Positions 24,446 through 38,130 of a stretch of DNA of 64,000 nucleotides are shown here, piece after piece; the first letter of the stretch is position 1; each line of letters begins with the position of its first letter. The stretch is from Lamellibrachia columna. Lineage: Eukaryota; Annelida; Polychaeta; Sabellida; Siboglinidae. A model generated the notes under the pieces. It ran no database searches and had not been told where the DNA came from. It saw only the letters and a list, made by a program, of their open reading frames with translations. The position numbers and the translations under genes are program-made. The stretch spans positions 67,659,203-67,723,202 of the forward strand of contig OY759262.1 of NCBI GenBank assembly GCA_963662155.1, given 5' to 3'.

Positions 24446-26380
24446 TGTCTCCACGCATATCACACAGTGGTAAATGTCTCCACACATATCACATGGTGGT
24501 GAATGTCTCCATGCATGTCTCATGGCAGTCGATGTCTCCATGCATGTCACATGGCGGTCAATGTCTCCATGCATACCATATGACGGTCAATGTCTGCATA
24601 CATATCACACAGTGGTAAATGTCTCCATGCATGTCACATGACGGTCAATGTCTCCACGCATATCACATGATGTCAAATGTCTCCATACATATCACACAGG
24701 CGTAAATGTCTCCACACATATCACATGGTGGTAAATGTCTCCATACATATCACACAGCGGTAAATGTCTCCATACATGACACATGGCGGTCAATTTTTCC
24801 ATACATGTCACATGGCGGTCAATGTCTTCATGCATGTCACATGGTAGTCAATGTCTCCATGCATATCAAATGGTATCAAATGTCTCCATGCATATCATAT
24901 GGTGGTCAATGTCACCATGCATGTTACATGGCGGTCAATGTATCCATGCATATCACATGGTGTAAAATGTCTCCGTACATATCACACAGTGGTAAATGTC
25001 TCCATGCATGTCACATGAGGGTCAATGTCTACACGCATATCACATGGTGTCAAATGTCTCCATACATATCACACAGGGTTAAATGTCTCCACACATATCA
25101 CATGGTGGTAAACGTCTCCATACATATCACACAGTGGTAAATGTCTCCATACGTGTCACATAGCAGTCAATGTCTCCATACATGTCACATTGTGGTCAAT
25201 GTCTCCACGCATATCACACAGTGGTAAATGTCTCCATGCATGTCACATGGTGTCAAATGTCTCCATACATATCACACAACGGTAAATGTCCCCATGCATG
25301 TCACATGGTGGTCAATGTCTCCATGCACGTTACATGGCATTCAATGTCTCCATGCATGTCATATGGCAGTCAATGTCATCATGCATAACACATGGTGTCA
25401 AATGTCTCCATACATGTTACATAGCGGTCAATGTCTCCATGCACGTCACATGGCAGTCAATGTCTCCATGCATGTCATATGGCAGTCAATGTCTCCATGC
25501 ATACCACATGGTATCAAATGTCTCCATACATGTCACATGGCGGTCAATGTCTTTATACATATCACACAACGGTAAATGTCTCCATGCATGTCACATGGTG
25601 GTCAATGTCACCATGCATGCCACACAGCGGTAAATGTATCCATACATGTCTCATAGCAGTCAATGTCTTCATGCATGTCACGTTGTGGTCAATGTCTCCA
25701 CGCATATCACACAGTGGTAAATGTCTCCATGCATGTCACATGGTGTCAAATGTATCCATACATATCACACAGCGGTAAATGTCTCCATGCATGTCACATG
25801 ACAGTCAATGTCTCCAGGCATGTCACATGGCAGTCAATGTCTTCATGCATACCACATGGTGTCAAATGTCTCCATATATATCACACAGGGGTAAATGTCT
25901 CCACACATATCACATGGTGGTGAACGTCTCCATACATATCACACAGCAGTAAATGTCTCCATACATGTCACATAGCAGTCGATGTCTCCATGCATGTCAC
26001 ATGGTGGTCAATGTCTCCATGCATACCATATGACGGTCAATGTCTGCATACATATCACACAGTGGTAAATGTCTCCACGCATGTCACATGACGGTCAATG
26101 TCTCCACGCATATCACATGATGTCAAATGTCTCCATACATATCACACAGGCGTAAATGTCTCCACACATATCACATGGTGGTAAATGTCTCCATACATAT
26201 CACACAGCGGTAAATGTCTCCATACATGACACATGGCGATCAATTTCTCCATACATGACACATGGTGGTCAATGTCTCCATACATGCCACATGGTAGTCA
26301 ATGTCTCCATGCATGTCACATGGTAGTCAATGTCTCCATGCATATCATATGGTGGTCAATGTCACCATGCATGTTACAGT
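24446..26380. repeat. 29-bp satellite array, right arm
   Basis: Mirror of the left-arm array, same unit in reverse complement (AATGTCTCCATGCATGTCAC and ATGGCGGTC). The order of unit variants is largely the mirror of the left arm, so the whole array was copied as a block and not amplified independently. Confidence 0.95.
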
Positions 26381-27826
26381 TGTGTACTGTGGGCATAGTG
26401 ACTACATATTCTAGCTGTGTACTGTGGGTACAGTGATTATGTAATCTAGCTGTGTACTATGGATACAGTGACTATGAAATGTAGCTGTGTCTTGTGTACT
26501 GAGGGTATAGTAACTATGTATTATAGCTGTGTACTCTGGATACAGTGACTTATGGGTAAATTGTAGGAATTATGGGTAAATTGTAGGAATTATGGGTAAA
26601 CTGTAGGAGTTATGGGTAAAGTATAAGAGCGCACTATTTAACAATATTGACATATAACGAAAATATGCGTATGGCAAGAGACTTTAGAGTCCTCTGTCTA
26701 ACGTTTGTGGACGATATTGTGTCATTATTTTCAAATATTTAATAAAATGTCCTTGTACTCTTATTCAATAGGAGAATTATGGGTAAATTGTAGGAATTAT
26801 GGGTAAACTGTAGGAGGTATGGGTAAAGTGTAAGAGCGCACTATTTAACAATATTGACATATAACGAAAATATGCGTATGGCAAGAGACTTTAGAGTCCT
26901 CTGTCTAACGTTAGTGGACGATATTGTGTCATTATTTAAAAAAAAAAAATTAATAAAATGTCCTTGTACTCTTATTCAATAGGAGAATTATGGGTAAATT
27001 GTAGGAATTATGGGTAAACTGTAGGAGTTATGGATAAAGTGTAAGAGCGCATTATTTTTAAATTTTTACATATAAAGAAAATATAGTATGATATCGTGTT
27101 TTGTTAGTTTCTCGTCTCCTCGTTAGGTCCTTTGATCTCAGTTATTAATGAGTCTGTTAATGATAATAGCAAGAGACTTCAGAGTCCTCTGTCTAACGTT
27201 TGTGGACAATATTGCGTAGCTTTTCTATTGCTTCGTTGTAACGGCTTGCCAATGGGGACGCTCTAGGGTTATGGATAGGGTTACGGACCAGGGGGCGCTC
27301 GGGCTACCCAGAAGGTTGTGAGGCTGCGCGCGTAGTTAAAATTAAAATTAATCCATCAATTCGCTTTCTCCTGTATCTAACAGTCGTTTCCGTAAGTGTC
27401 GATCACGGAATTTCACGGCTACTAGCGCGTACATCACGGAGTCAAGGTCAAGCTTGGTCAAGATCAATGTCAAGGTCAAGCGTGGTCAATGTCAAGGTCA
27501 AGCTGCGGTCGCTAGGGGGCGCTGCGGTCTTGGATGTGCGCGCGCAACCGGAAGCCCTTCCTTCGGTCCACCTCGATCCTCGTCCAGTCGCTAGGAGGCG
27601 CTACAGTCGCTAGGAGACGCTCCTTACCCAGAAGGCTGCGCGCGCAACCGGATAGAGGTCCGGAGACCCTTCCTTCGGTCCACCTCGATCCTCGTCCAGT
27701 CGCTAGGAGGCGCTACAGTCGCTAGGAGGCGCTCCTTACCCAGAAGGCTGCGCGCGCAACCGGAAGCGGAAGTGATTCGTGCGTACGCGCCCCCCCATGA
27801 CTATTGAGACCTAAGTCTCTACTACT
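26381..27826. repeat. Right outer TIR
   Basis: Reverse complement of 19,050-20,430. It includes the mirrored TACCCATAATT ladder, the CGTTTGTGGACGATATTGTG repeats, the TCAAGGTCAAG run and the GCGCGCGCAACCGGAAGCGG block. Relative to the left arm it holds an extra duplicated GC-rich unit (27,540-27,770: CCTTCCTTCGGTCCACCTCG occurs twice). Confidence 0.9.
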
Positions 27827-27832
27827 CACAGG
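27827..27832. repeat. Target-site duplication, right (CACAGG)
   Basis: Exact copy of 19,044-19,049 directly after the terminal TCTCTACTACT. Confidence 0.8.
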
Positions 27833-28089
27833 CGCTATAGATATTTTTACTATTATTAGCAGGTGGCCATACGTTGCTGGTTAACTTCCCTGAGTTCGTT
27901 CTGAAAACCGTAAAAATGCGGTAGGTGATACATAACTATTGGCTTTCCAATTGGAGACCCTTGCTTTTGCAATGGTTTGATAACCTGGGTATTCCAAATA
28001 TGGGCCATGCTATCAAATTCTTCCCAGAAGAGAGAGAAAGATAGAGATATATTAATTTAGTGTGAAAAATGCATAAAAGATTCTCAATA

Positions 28090-30256
28090 ACAATTTATGA
28101 AGATACTATCATAACGTACCATAGGCCTGCATCTCTTCTTGTCTTTTCCCATAAGCCGTAAGGATCGTTGGGGCAGCATTGATGACTTTCTAACCAGCTC
28201 TCTCCACGTTTCCCTGTTCTCGACAGCCCTCTGGGAGTCAGCGAACTCCATTCCTGTCCACTCTTTGATGTTATCTTCCCACTTCTGCTTCTGTCTACCT
28301 CTTCGTCCCCACCCCTCTCTTACAGTACCTTGCAAGAGAGTCTTTGCAAGGCCAGATGATCATGATACATGACCGTACCACTTCAGTTTACGCTTCTTAA
28401 CTGTTGTAAGAAGGTCGTCATATGGTCCGATGGCTTGTTTGATTTTGTTGCGGACAGCTTCGTTAGTAACATGGTCTTTGTATGATATGCGCAAGATCTT
28501 CCGAAAGCATCTCATTTCTATGGCTTTTATCATTTTCTGTAGATCTGCTGAGAGTGTCCATGTTTAAGAAGCGTACAGAAAGATGGACATGACAAGGGAG
28601 CGCATCAGCCTTATTTTCGAACTGACAGTGATGTTTCTGTCGTTCCATAAGGGTTGCAACCTTGTTAGTGCTGCTGTTGTTTGTGCAATCCTAACAAGTA
28701 TCTCCGGTTTGGAACCCTCATCTGTGATAATTAATCCCAAGTACCTGAAGCTTGTTATTGTCTCAAGTCTCTGTTCATTAACTTAGACCTCTGTGCTGAT
28801 GCCTTGTGTGTTGTTCTTCATCAGTTTGGTCTTTTCGGCACTGATCTCCATGCCGTATGATGTAGATGTTTTCTCGAGGCGCTCCACCAAATTTACTAGT
28901 TCTTGTTCATCTCCTGCTAAGCCGTCGATGTCGTCAGCAAAACGAAGATTGTTGATTGTCCTGCCTCCAATGCTGACAGTGCCTTGATGGTTTTCTAAAG
29001 CATTAGTCACGATCCTTTCCAGACAAATGTTGAAGAGCGTTGGTGATAGTAGGCATCCTTGTCGAACTCCGACTGTTGTTCGAAACCAGTATTCTATGCT
29101 GCTGTTGAAGATTACTGCACTGGTGGCATTGTCATATATGTGTTCAATGGTTCGGACAAACTTGGAGCCAATGTTGTACTTCCTCATGATTGCCCATAAG
29201 GCCGCATGCCATACTTTATCAAAGGCCTTCTTGAAATCTATGAAGACATGATACAGGCTTTGCTGATGTTGAAGGTGTTTCTCGCAAAGGATTCTAAGGT
29301 TGAAGATATGTTCACTGGTGCTATGTCCTGCTCGAAAACTCGCTTGTTCTTCGGCGATGATCTCTTCTGCCTGGAGTTTGTGCCTGTTGAGTAGTATCTT
29401 CAACATGACTTTGCTCGGGTGGTTGATGAGGCTGATTGTTCTGTAATTTTGGCACATCTGTAGGTTGCCTTTTATGAGAAGTGTGATGATCAGTGGCTGA
29501 GTCTATGGAGTGACCCATTTTCCTGTCTGCCAGATCTTGTTGCAGATTGTTGTAACTGTGGTAATCAAGGTTTCTCCCCCAGCTTGAACCAGTTCTGCTG
29601 GTATGTTATCAATTCCAGCAGACTTTCCTTTTTTCAGAGACTTTACTGCAGCCTTCACTTCCTCACGAAGAATGGGGCAGTCGTCCTCTTCAGTAGTCTG
29701 TGGACAATTTAGTACTACTGGGACTCCGTTGGGGTTGGGCTGTACAGTTCTGAGCAGTATGCTGTCCATCGATTGAGGATCTGATGTTCTTCTGTCAGGC
29801 ATTTCCCTGATTTGTCTTGGATAGTGGTAGTTATCCCTTTCTTCACTGATGTCAGGTCTTTCACTATTTGATAAGCCTTCTTGCTGTTGTTCTTGCTCAA
29901 GCTGTCTTCAATTTTACATCATTGTTCTGCTATCCAGTTATCTTTTGCTCTTCTCATATCTAGTTTGATCTTTCTGTTTACTTCTCTGTATTTTGCTGCA
30001 CCTTCAGGATCACATTTTCTCATTTTCAATTTCCTTCTTTTGTCACAGAAATCTAGGATGTCTGCTCTGACCCATGGTTTCTTTGTCCGACGGTGTTTTC
30101 CAAGGATCTCGCTGGCTGTGTCGGTCACTATTTTGTTGAAGGTGTTGGTCAGCAAGTTCACGTCGGTATATTTGTCATCCAGTATAATTAGTGGTGCAAA
30201 TTTCCCACCAATCATTGCTTTGAATGCTTCTGCTACATCAGGCCTGCATACTAAAA
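28090..30256 (-). pseudogene. LINE-D ORF2: reverse transcriptase and C-terminal region
   Basis: Minus-strand non-LTR retrotransposon ORF2, 5'-truncated in the linker before RT. From 30,256 down: FKAMIGGKFAPLIILDDKYT and KKPWVRADILDFCDKRRKLK (linker), KSAGIDNIPAELVQAGGETL, then after a frameshift near 29,510 CQNYRTISLINHPSKVMLKI, EEQASFRAGHSTSEHIFNLR, VFIDFKKAFDKVWH (motif A), VGVRQGCLLSPTLFNICLER (motif B) and LRFADDIDGLAGDEQEL (motif C, FADD intact). A TAA at 28,781-28,783 and a second in-frame stop near 28,565 (FLYAS*TW) interrupt the tail. The tail continues through KILRISYKDHVTNE, LKWYGHV and GRRGRQKQKWEDNIKEWTGM to the end near 28,087. It has about three lesions over 2.1 kb, so it is a relatively young dead copy. 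The clade could be RTE-, Nimb- or I-like; I cannot decide by eye. Confidence 0.88.
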
Positions 30257-30346
30257 AAAATAACGCGCAAAAGCATGACGTCTGATGAGCGCTGTGGTGA
30301 TATGTATTGTGATAGGTGTGGTGATAGGTGCGGTGGAATCGTGGAA

Positions 30347-32740
<2,394 letters not shown>

Positions 32741-32876
32741 AAAATATATATAAATGATTTGGAGGATGACATCTAGCAAAGTATTCAAATTTGCAGATAA
32801 AACAAAAATATTCAGAAAAGTTACTAATGATACAGATAAACAAAGTTTACAGCATGATCTAGAAAATTAGTTAAAA
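32741..32876 (+). pseudogene. LINE-A fragment (RT palm downstream of the TA site)
   Basis: Starts exactly at the TATATATAAATGATTTGGA site that in other copies carries the (TA)n expansion. It covers the FADDTKVF region (here FADKTKIF-like) to the EN/QL codons near 32,873. It is directly followed by a second, more 5' part of LINE-A, so it is a separate insertion or a rearranged copy. Confidence 0.75.
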
Positions 32877-33184
32877 AGCAAGGTAATGTCTAACCAATCT
32901 TTTATGTTTTCTGTAAGAAATTACAAAGTGGGTAGATGACAGTGGATGTTGTCTACTTAGATTTTGAGAAAGCTTTCGATAAAGTGCCACATCAAAGATT
33001 GTTGCTTAAACTAAAAGCCCATGGTATAGGTAATGATGTAATCAATTGGATAGAAAAGTGGCTTACACACAGAAGACAGAGAGTAATAGTAGATGGTGAG
33101 ATTTCAAACTGGAAATCTGTTTTGAGTGGGGTACCACAGGGATCAGTATTAGGCCCTATACCATTTTTAATATATATCTATATA

Positions 33185-33255
<71 letters not shown>

Positions 33256-34205
33256 GATTTGGAAGATGACATATCTAGCAAAGTACTCAAATTGGCAGAT
33301 TACACAAAAGTATTCAGAAAGGTTACTAATGATACAGATAAACAAAGTTTACAGGATGATCTAGATAAATTAGTTAAATGGTCAGAAAAATGGCAGATGT
33401 TATTCAATTTCGGGAATTGTAAATGTATACACATAGGACATGGAAACATGGAAGAAGAATATAAAATGGGGGATGCTGTACTAGGTAGAACTACACAAGA
33501 AAAGATCCTAGGAGTAACATTTAGTGCTGACATGAAAGTTTCAGAGCAATGTGGGATTGCTGCTTCGAAAGGAAATCAAATCCTAGGGCTAATTAGGTGA
33601 ACTATCATGTATAACGAGAAACAGCTAATTGTACCCCTGTACAGAGCAATAGTTAGACCACATTTGGAATATTTTATTCAAGCATGGAGGCCATATCGTA
33701 AAAAGGACATAGACTAGCTAGAAAGAATACAACGAAGAGCAACTAAAATGATTCCAGAATTGAGAGACCTTAGTTGCGAAAGTCGCTTATTACAATGTGG
33801 TTTGACAACCCTAGAGACCAGGAGACTAAGAGGAGACCAAATAGAAGTATTTAATATAGTGAATGGTTATGAGAATGTTGACAGGAATACATGTATGTTC
33901 TTCAAACTTAAAGAAGGCAGTAGAACCAGAGGACACAAAGCAGCATTAGTTAAGGAGCAGTGTAGGTTGGACATGAGAAAGTCCTCTTTCTCACAAAGGG
34001 TGATAAATGAATGGAACAAACTGCCAAATGATTGTGTTAATGCTAGTATTGTGAATATGTTTAGAAATAGAATTGACAGATATTTGATCAGGGCGGGCTA
34101 CACATAGATGAGAAAATTGTTGGACTCTCAATAAGCCAATGGCTTCCTTGTCCACTTGCCATCTGGAACTTGTTGTTCGGGATGCAGTCTTGTTAAATCC
34201 TTGTT
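32877..34205 (+). pseudogene. LINE-A copy 4 with (TA)n inside the RT
   Basis: Begins upstream of RT motif A: VDVVYLDFEKAFDKVPHQRL, then GVPQGSVLGPIPFLIYIYI. About 80 bp of TA follow at the LIYIN codons, after which the frame resumes at LEDDISSKVLKLADYTKVFR (FADD changed to LADY). The C-terminal blocks follow: GHGNMEEEYKMGDAVLGRTT, a stop near 33,599, then SRLLQCGLTTLETRRLRGDQ and WNKLPNDCVNASIVNMFRNR with the normal stop near 34,107. The catalytic site is destroyed. Its 3' UTR abuts the start of the segmental duplication. Confidence 0.9.
33176..33252. repeat. (TA)n expansion within LINE-A copy 4
   Basis: About 75 bp of TA repeat replacing the short TTAATATATATAAATGAT stretch that encodes LIYIND in unexpanded copies. 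Confidence 0.95.
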
Positions 34206-34324
34206 TTAAAGTGTTGATCCTGCTGATCTCTTGTTGTATACAAGTGTTAGTGTCTTCACATCAAATCATATATTTTTTATGCCCTACATTTACTATTTTA
34301 TTTATAAATATACATCTTTTAGAT

Positions 34325-34735
34325 CCTTGCTATGTGCTGTTGGCAAGCACCAATGTCTCCTTGGTATGTGCTGTCGACAAGCACCGATGTCTCCTTGCTA
34401 TGTGCTGTCAGCAAGCACCAATGTCTCCTTGCTATGTACTGTCAGCAAGCACCAATGTCTCCTTGCTATGTGCTGTATCCAAGCACCAACATCTCCCTGC
34501 TATGTGCTGTTGGCAAGCACCAATGTCTCCTTGGTATGTGCTGTCGACAAGCACCGATGTCTCCTTGCTATGTGCTGTCAGCAAGCACCAATGTCTCCTT
34601 GCTATGTACTGTCAGCAAGCACCAATGTCTCCTTGCTATGTGTTGTATCCAAGCACCAACATCTCCCTGCTATGTGCTGTTGGCAAGCACCAATGTCTCC
34701 TTGCTATGTGCTGTAGTCAACTACCAAAATCTCCT
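34325..34735. repeat. 34-bp minisatellite, duplication copy 1
   Basis: About 12 units of GCTATGTGCTGTCAGCAAGC plus ACCAATGTCTCCTT. Groups of units repeat as a larger block (34,330-34,500 and 34,500-34,670 are nearly identical). Open frames in all three phases are a consequence of the array. Confidence 0.94.
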
Positions 34736-34754
34736 TGCTTCTTGTGGTTGTAGG

Positions 34755-34975
34755 CAAGCACAAGAAAGCAGCCCAGCCGAGATCAAGAAGGTTCAGATGG
34801 AGGAACTTGCTGCAATGTTGTTTACCTCAAAAACCTGCTTGCACCATTCCTACATGCATACGACTTCTTCATGCAGACAGTCAAGAACATCAAACAAACT
34901 TGGCATACCAGTGTGTCTGGGTCTGTATTTGAATTTGTTTTGCTGTTTAAGGGTCAGACCACAATAATACTGCCT
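34755..34975 (+). other. Possible exon conserved in both duplication copies
   Basis: Follows the minisatellite directly. An acceptor-like TTGTGGTTGTAG is followed by sequence coding AEIKKVQMEELAAML in one frame and LLAPFLHAYDFFMQTVKNIK in another, with a stretch of about 20 residues beyond. Both pieces are kept in copy 2 (46,110-46,330). The switch between protein-like frames suggests a frameshift shared by both copies, or simply no coding. Function unknown. Confidence 0.25.
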
Positions 34976-35837
34976 GCTGTACTTTAGATGGTTGTAGCTA
35001 CAGCCAATTTCAGTGATTTTTAACTGGGATGTCACTTGATCTAGTCAGCCAGCAAGTTTCTGTTTTCTTTCTCCCTCCTCAATTAATTTAGCCCATTGTG
35101 AATCAGGGCCATTGGTGTTCATATCTGTAGAGTGTATGAATTGTTTAAAGATATGAACAGTCAGCTTAATGTATATATTTAAAAAAAATTATTGAAAGAA
35201 TTGACTTTGAACATTAAATCGGGTAACTTTGAAAGTGTGAATAGGTTTATGTCATAGTATGTAGTTGGTTGGAGCCATGTTTGACCTTTTCCAGTGAATT
35301 CCACATGGGTCCAGTTGAATATATATAGTAGGTTGTCCCATGTATTTATAAAAACTAAATGACACATTTGCACAAATGAGCTAGCATGTCATAGTGGATA
35401 CTAAATAGGTTAGATTTTTTTCTAAAATGATTTTGAAATGAAGCAAGAGAAAAATCAAATTGAGAATGGAGCTTGTCTCCCACAATTGCTATAAGACTCT
35501 ATCAAATCTCCAGTTCTCCTGCTCAGGAGAACAAATCTCCCACCATATTTCTGTTGAAATAACATTCTTTGCAGCCTAACAACATATTGTTAATCCCTCC
35601 CCTTACTAATGCCTGAACAATGCAGACCTGTCTAACCTGTGTCCTTGTGTGTCGTTGACATTGTTTATAAGCCATAGACGAGCAAAGCACTGGCACCTTC
35701 GGGTTCCCTAATGTCAACTTGTCACCCACTGTAACCCAGGCTCACATTAATCAGTGTACAATCGGTTAACTATCCATTGAGATAATACCTATCGATACAT
35801 CATGGTATAAGACATATTATGTTTATGTTCACATGCA

Positions 35838-35930
35838 ATAGATACAATACGGCACAGGCACTGCTTGAAGAGATCTTTGGGCTAAAGGTGAATGAAAAGT
35901 TCCCAAAGAAACTGCTGTAGTAGACATCAT
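35838..35930 (+). other. Possible small terminal exon, copy 1
   Basis: After a TGCAATAG acceptor-like site the frame reads YNTAQALLEEIFGLKVNEKF then PKKLL and two stops (TAGTAG). Identical in copy 2 near 47,180-47,270. The conservation may only reflect recent duplication. No family recognised. Confidence 0.25.
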
Positions 35931-36644
35931 GTGGTGTTGGTGTCTGGGAAATAGACGGAAAATGGTCATTACAGCCACAAAGTAATCATGCTGGAAGTCA
36001 CTGTTGGACAGGAGGTAAATATATTTCTTGTTCATTACACATTATCAAAGCCCCACTACAGTGTGACAGGACTATCAACAGTTATGTAATCGTCACATGT
36101 AGAAATGTCTTGTGGACATGTAGTGTGCTAAGATGTTATTAGTCCCCATAAAAAAGTCAGTAATGTTTTATATGTAGGTGTCACTAGGCCATCTTGACAG
36201 AAACAATTCCATTCAAATTAAACAGTTGCCTTATATTTATTCAAATGTTTTTCTATGGAAAAGTAGAGGAATGTAACAGAAACATGTAATTTCCAGCTTT
36301 TATGATTATTGCTGTCCATATTACACTTACCCAGCATCTCCACGTGAACTCAAGTGTAAGTATTGATAAGCGTTTTCACTGCAGCTTGGCAGGGGTGTAC
36401 ACATAGAGCACTGATGTTTACATATTATGACATATTTACGAGTCATGTATATGGCAAGACTCGAATTCTACTAGAAAATAAAGATCTACCACTAAATATA
36501 ATATGTTCATTCGTCCTTAATTACCTCATTTTGTCATGTGATAATATTGCCTCAAGCCCTGAGCTGGTAAGCTTCCAGAAGCTTAGAATTTGATGGCAAG
36601 ATATGTCATGTAGTAGGCTACGTTGACTATGTTGTATATTGTAG

Positions 36645-36767
36645 ATTGCTCCTGATAGCAGACATCTGAGTGTGGCTGGATCTCAACAAGTCACAATTTC
36701 TGTGAGCAACATGAAGAATGTGGATGTTATCATTAACAATGTTGAGCTGAACATGGTAGAAAAACAG
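36645..36767 (+). CDS. Exon a (copy 1) of an unidentified spliced gene
   Basis: A 41-codon phase-0 exon. The acceptor TATATTGTAG precedes ATTGCTCCTGATAGC, and the donor is CAG|GCAAGT, which would make a GC-AG intron. It encodes IAPDSRHLSVAGSQQVTISV followed by SNMKNVDVIINNVELNMVEK. The alternating hydrophobic pattern suggests beta strands. Open in this copy; the matching exon of copy 2 has a 1-bp deletion. It is followed 562 bp later by exon b. Family not recognised with certainty. Together with exon d it resembles large secreted cysteine-rich invertebrate proteins of unknown function, a weak recollection only. Confidence 0.45.
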
Positions 36768-36779
36768 GCAAGTTGGATA

Positions 36780-36985
36780 ATTCCCATGGATGACCCTTAC
36801 AACTAATCACCTAAAATGTGTACTGAATATAGTAGACAAACAGAGAAGTTGGATACTTCCCATAGGTTACCCTTACAACTAATCAACTAAGATGTGTATT
36901 GAATGTTGTTGGATACTTCCCATGGATGACCCTTACAACTAATCAATCTAAAATGTGTACTGAATGTGGTAGAAAAAACAGGCAA
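36780..36985. repeat. ~60-bp tandem repeat in the intron after exon a (copy 1)
   Basis: Three to four degenerate units containing TTGGATACTTCCCATGG, ATGACCCTTACAACTAATCA and TGTGTACTGAATG. The array starts from sequence overlapping the donor of exon a (GAAAAACAGGCAAGTTGG is itself part of the unit) and is longer in copy 2. Confidence 0.85.
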
Positions 36986-37329
36986 GTTAGATACAACTAA
37001 TCAACTAAAGTGTGTATTGAATATTTTATTCTAGTTATCACTCCATCTCCTGTATTGCAATGGTATGTTTGTTGTACCGTGTTTTGACCAAACTTGTGTA
37101 ACATTTGAGATGTTTCAGAACCTATTTTATCTCGCATTTTGTCATTACCTTTACATAGTGACATAGTGTCAGTATGTATTAGTGACAAAATACTTCATTT
37201 AAGAAATTAATATTTAAATAAAAAGTTGAGGAAAAATGCTATTTAATTTAATAATTCTTGTGGAACTTTTCCCACATGTTATGTTCCTTTCCTTGCTGCT
37301 GTAGATATTTACGATGACTTTGCTCATAG

Positions 37330-37514
37330 GTGGCAACTGGAGCAGTGATTGATGTGGTTCGTAAGCCAGACTGTTGCTCTGATCCTCACATTCACATGGC
37401 TATCGTAGAGACAGGCCCAAGTAGGATGATCGGCCCCACTGAATACCTTCGTAACTGAAAGGTGCCGCCTCCCAAATGGGTGCAGGAGTATGACCTCTTC
37501 GTATTGTCTGGAGA
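37330..37514 (+). pseudogene. Exon b (copy 1), broken
   Basis: After the acceptor TTGCTCATAG it encodes VATGAVIDVVRKPDCCSDPH, IHMAIVETGPSRMIGPTEYL, then RN* (TGA) and PPPKWVQEYDLFVLSGE at a GTGAGT donor. Compared with copy 2 it has a premature TGA and one missing base near 37,505 that shifts the frame at the donor. Copy 2 in turn lacks the segment CGTAACTGAAAGGTGCCGCC. The CC..PHIH and GP..M blocks are shared. Confidence 0.5.
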
Positions 37515-37975
37515 GTGAGTTCAGACAATATATCTTACATAATCAGATTCATATCTGAAAGATATAAACTCAATTATGTGGTTAGTGTTTGCCAAGCAAA
37601 TTATTCCGCTAATCAGGAGAAAATGTCATTCAAACAGCAATACTGGTTGTTTAGATATTCACCTTTACATGCAGTGGGGATGATATCCTGATACTCTAAT
37701 ATGTACAGTCTCTATTTCTCATGGTTGTTATGAGTAATGCTATCCTTTAGTTCTACCATTTATCAAACAACTTCGTAGTCCTCCATTATACAATGTTAAA
37801 AACAAATGTTTTTAGCATTGAAACTTCATGCTGATTAATTGGTCAGAATATGTATTAATAGTAGCAGCCAATAAACTCAAAATACTCCTTGTACTTACCA
37901 TTGACTAAGATATGTTGATGCAACCAGAAACGATTCATATAACTTGTATTTATCATTTATAATTTTAATTTTTAG

Positions 37976-38130
37976 ACTGCCAAGAGTTTAGGCCTTTCTG
38001 ATCTCTCAAAGTTGAAAGATGTTTTCAACTTCAAAATTAACTCCATCAGGCTGAACAAATTGCTCATAAGGTCGGCTTGTCAAAGGTCAAGACAAGCATC
38101 TTGAAACTGTGGAAGAAATTGAGGTTGGAC
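37976..38130 (+). pseudogene. Exon c (copy 1), probably frameshifted
   Basis: After a TTTTAG acceptor the frame reads TAKSLGLSDLSKLKDVFNFK and INSIRLNK. It continues protein-like only after a one-base shift (AHKVGLSKVKTSILKLWKKL), within AACAAATTGCTC. The same shift occurs in copy 2, so it predates the duplication, unless the exon ends earlier at an AAG|GTCGGC or AAG|GTCAAG site. Predicted mostly helical. Function unknown. Confidence 0.45.

Larger units (their letters stand above)
19050..27826. mobile_element. 8.8-kb palindromic element with 6-bp TSD (Polinton/Maverick-like ends, no genes)
   Basis: A near-complete inverted repeat. The left end AGTAGTAGAGACTTAGGTCT is repeated as the reverse complement at 27,807-27,826. 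The mirror symmetry continues inward through every sub-block: G-run and GCGCGTACGC, the CTTCCGGTTGCGCGCGCAGC block, TTGACC repeats, three 200-bp repeats, TACCCATAATTCC units, a 29-bp array, AACTTGAAGAAAACAAGACA units and a 62-bp array. They meet at a centre near 23,703. Flanking CACAGG is duplicated. Long TIRs starting with AG and 6-bp TSDs are features of Polintons/Mavericks. Here the TIRs appear to have taken over the whole element: no polymerase, integrase, protease, ATPase or capsid frame exists. The arms are diverged by substitutions and indels (for example CATTTTTATACACAACGGTC left against CATTGTCATACACAACGGTT right), which argues against a simple assembly fold-back. The alternative is a Foldback/Galileo-type element. 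The structure is certain; the superfamily is inference. Confidence 0.75.

Noticed and set aside
20365..26436. Many overlapping open frames (60-144 codons) with MSPCMSHGGQCLHACHM-like repeats, suggesting a Cys/His-rich repetitive protein
   Set aside because: They exist in several frames in both mirrored arms and follow from a 29-bp satellite that happens to lack stops. There is no conserved start, no splice context and no non-repetitive domain.
19050..27826. Palindrome as a pure assembly or sequencing fold-back artefact
   Set aside because: The arms differ by substitutions, indels and central copy number, and the ends are flanked by an exact 6-bp duplication in otherwise non-symmetric DNA.
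34139..34967. Open frames of 160-211 codons (MCCQQAPMSPCYVL repeats)
   Set aside because: Produced by the 34-bp minisatellite in all three frames; not a protein family.
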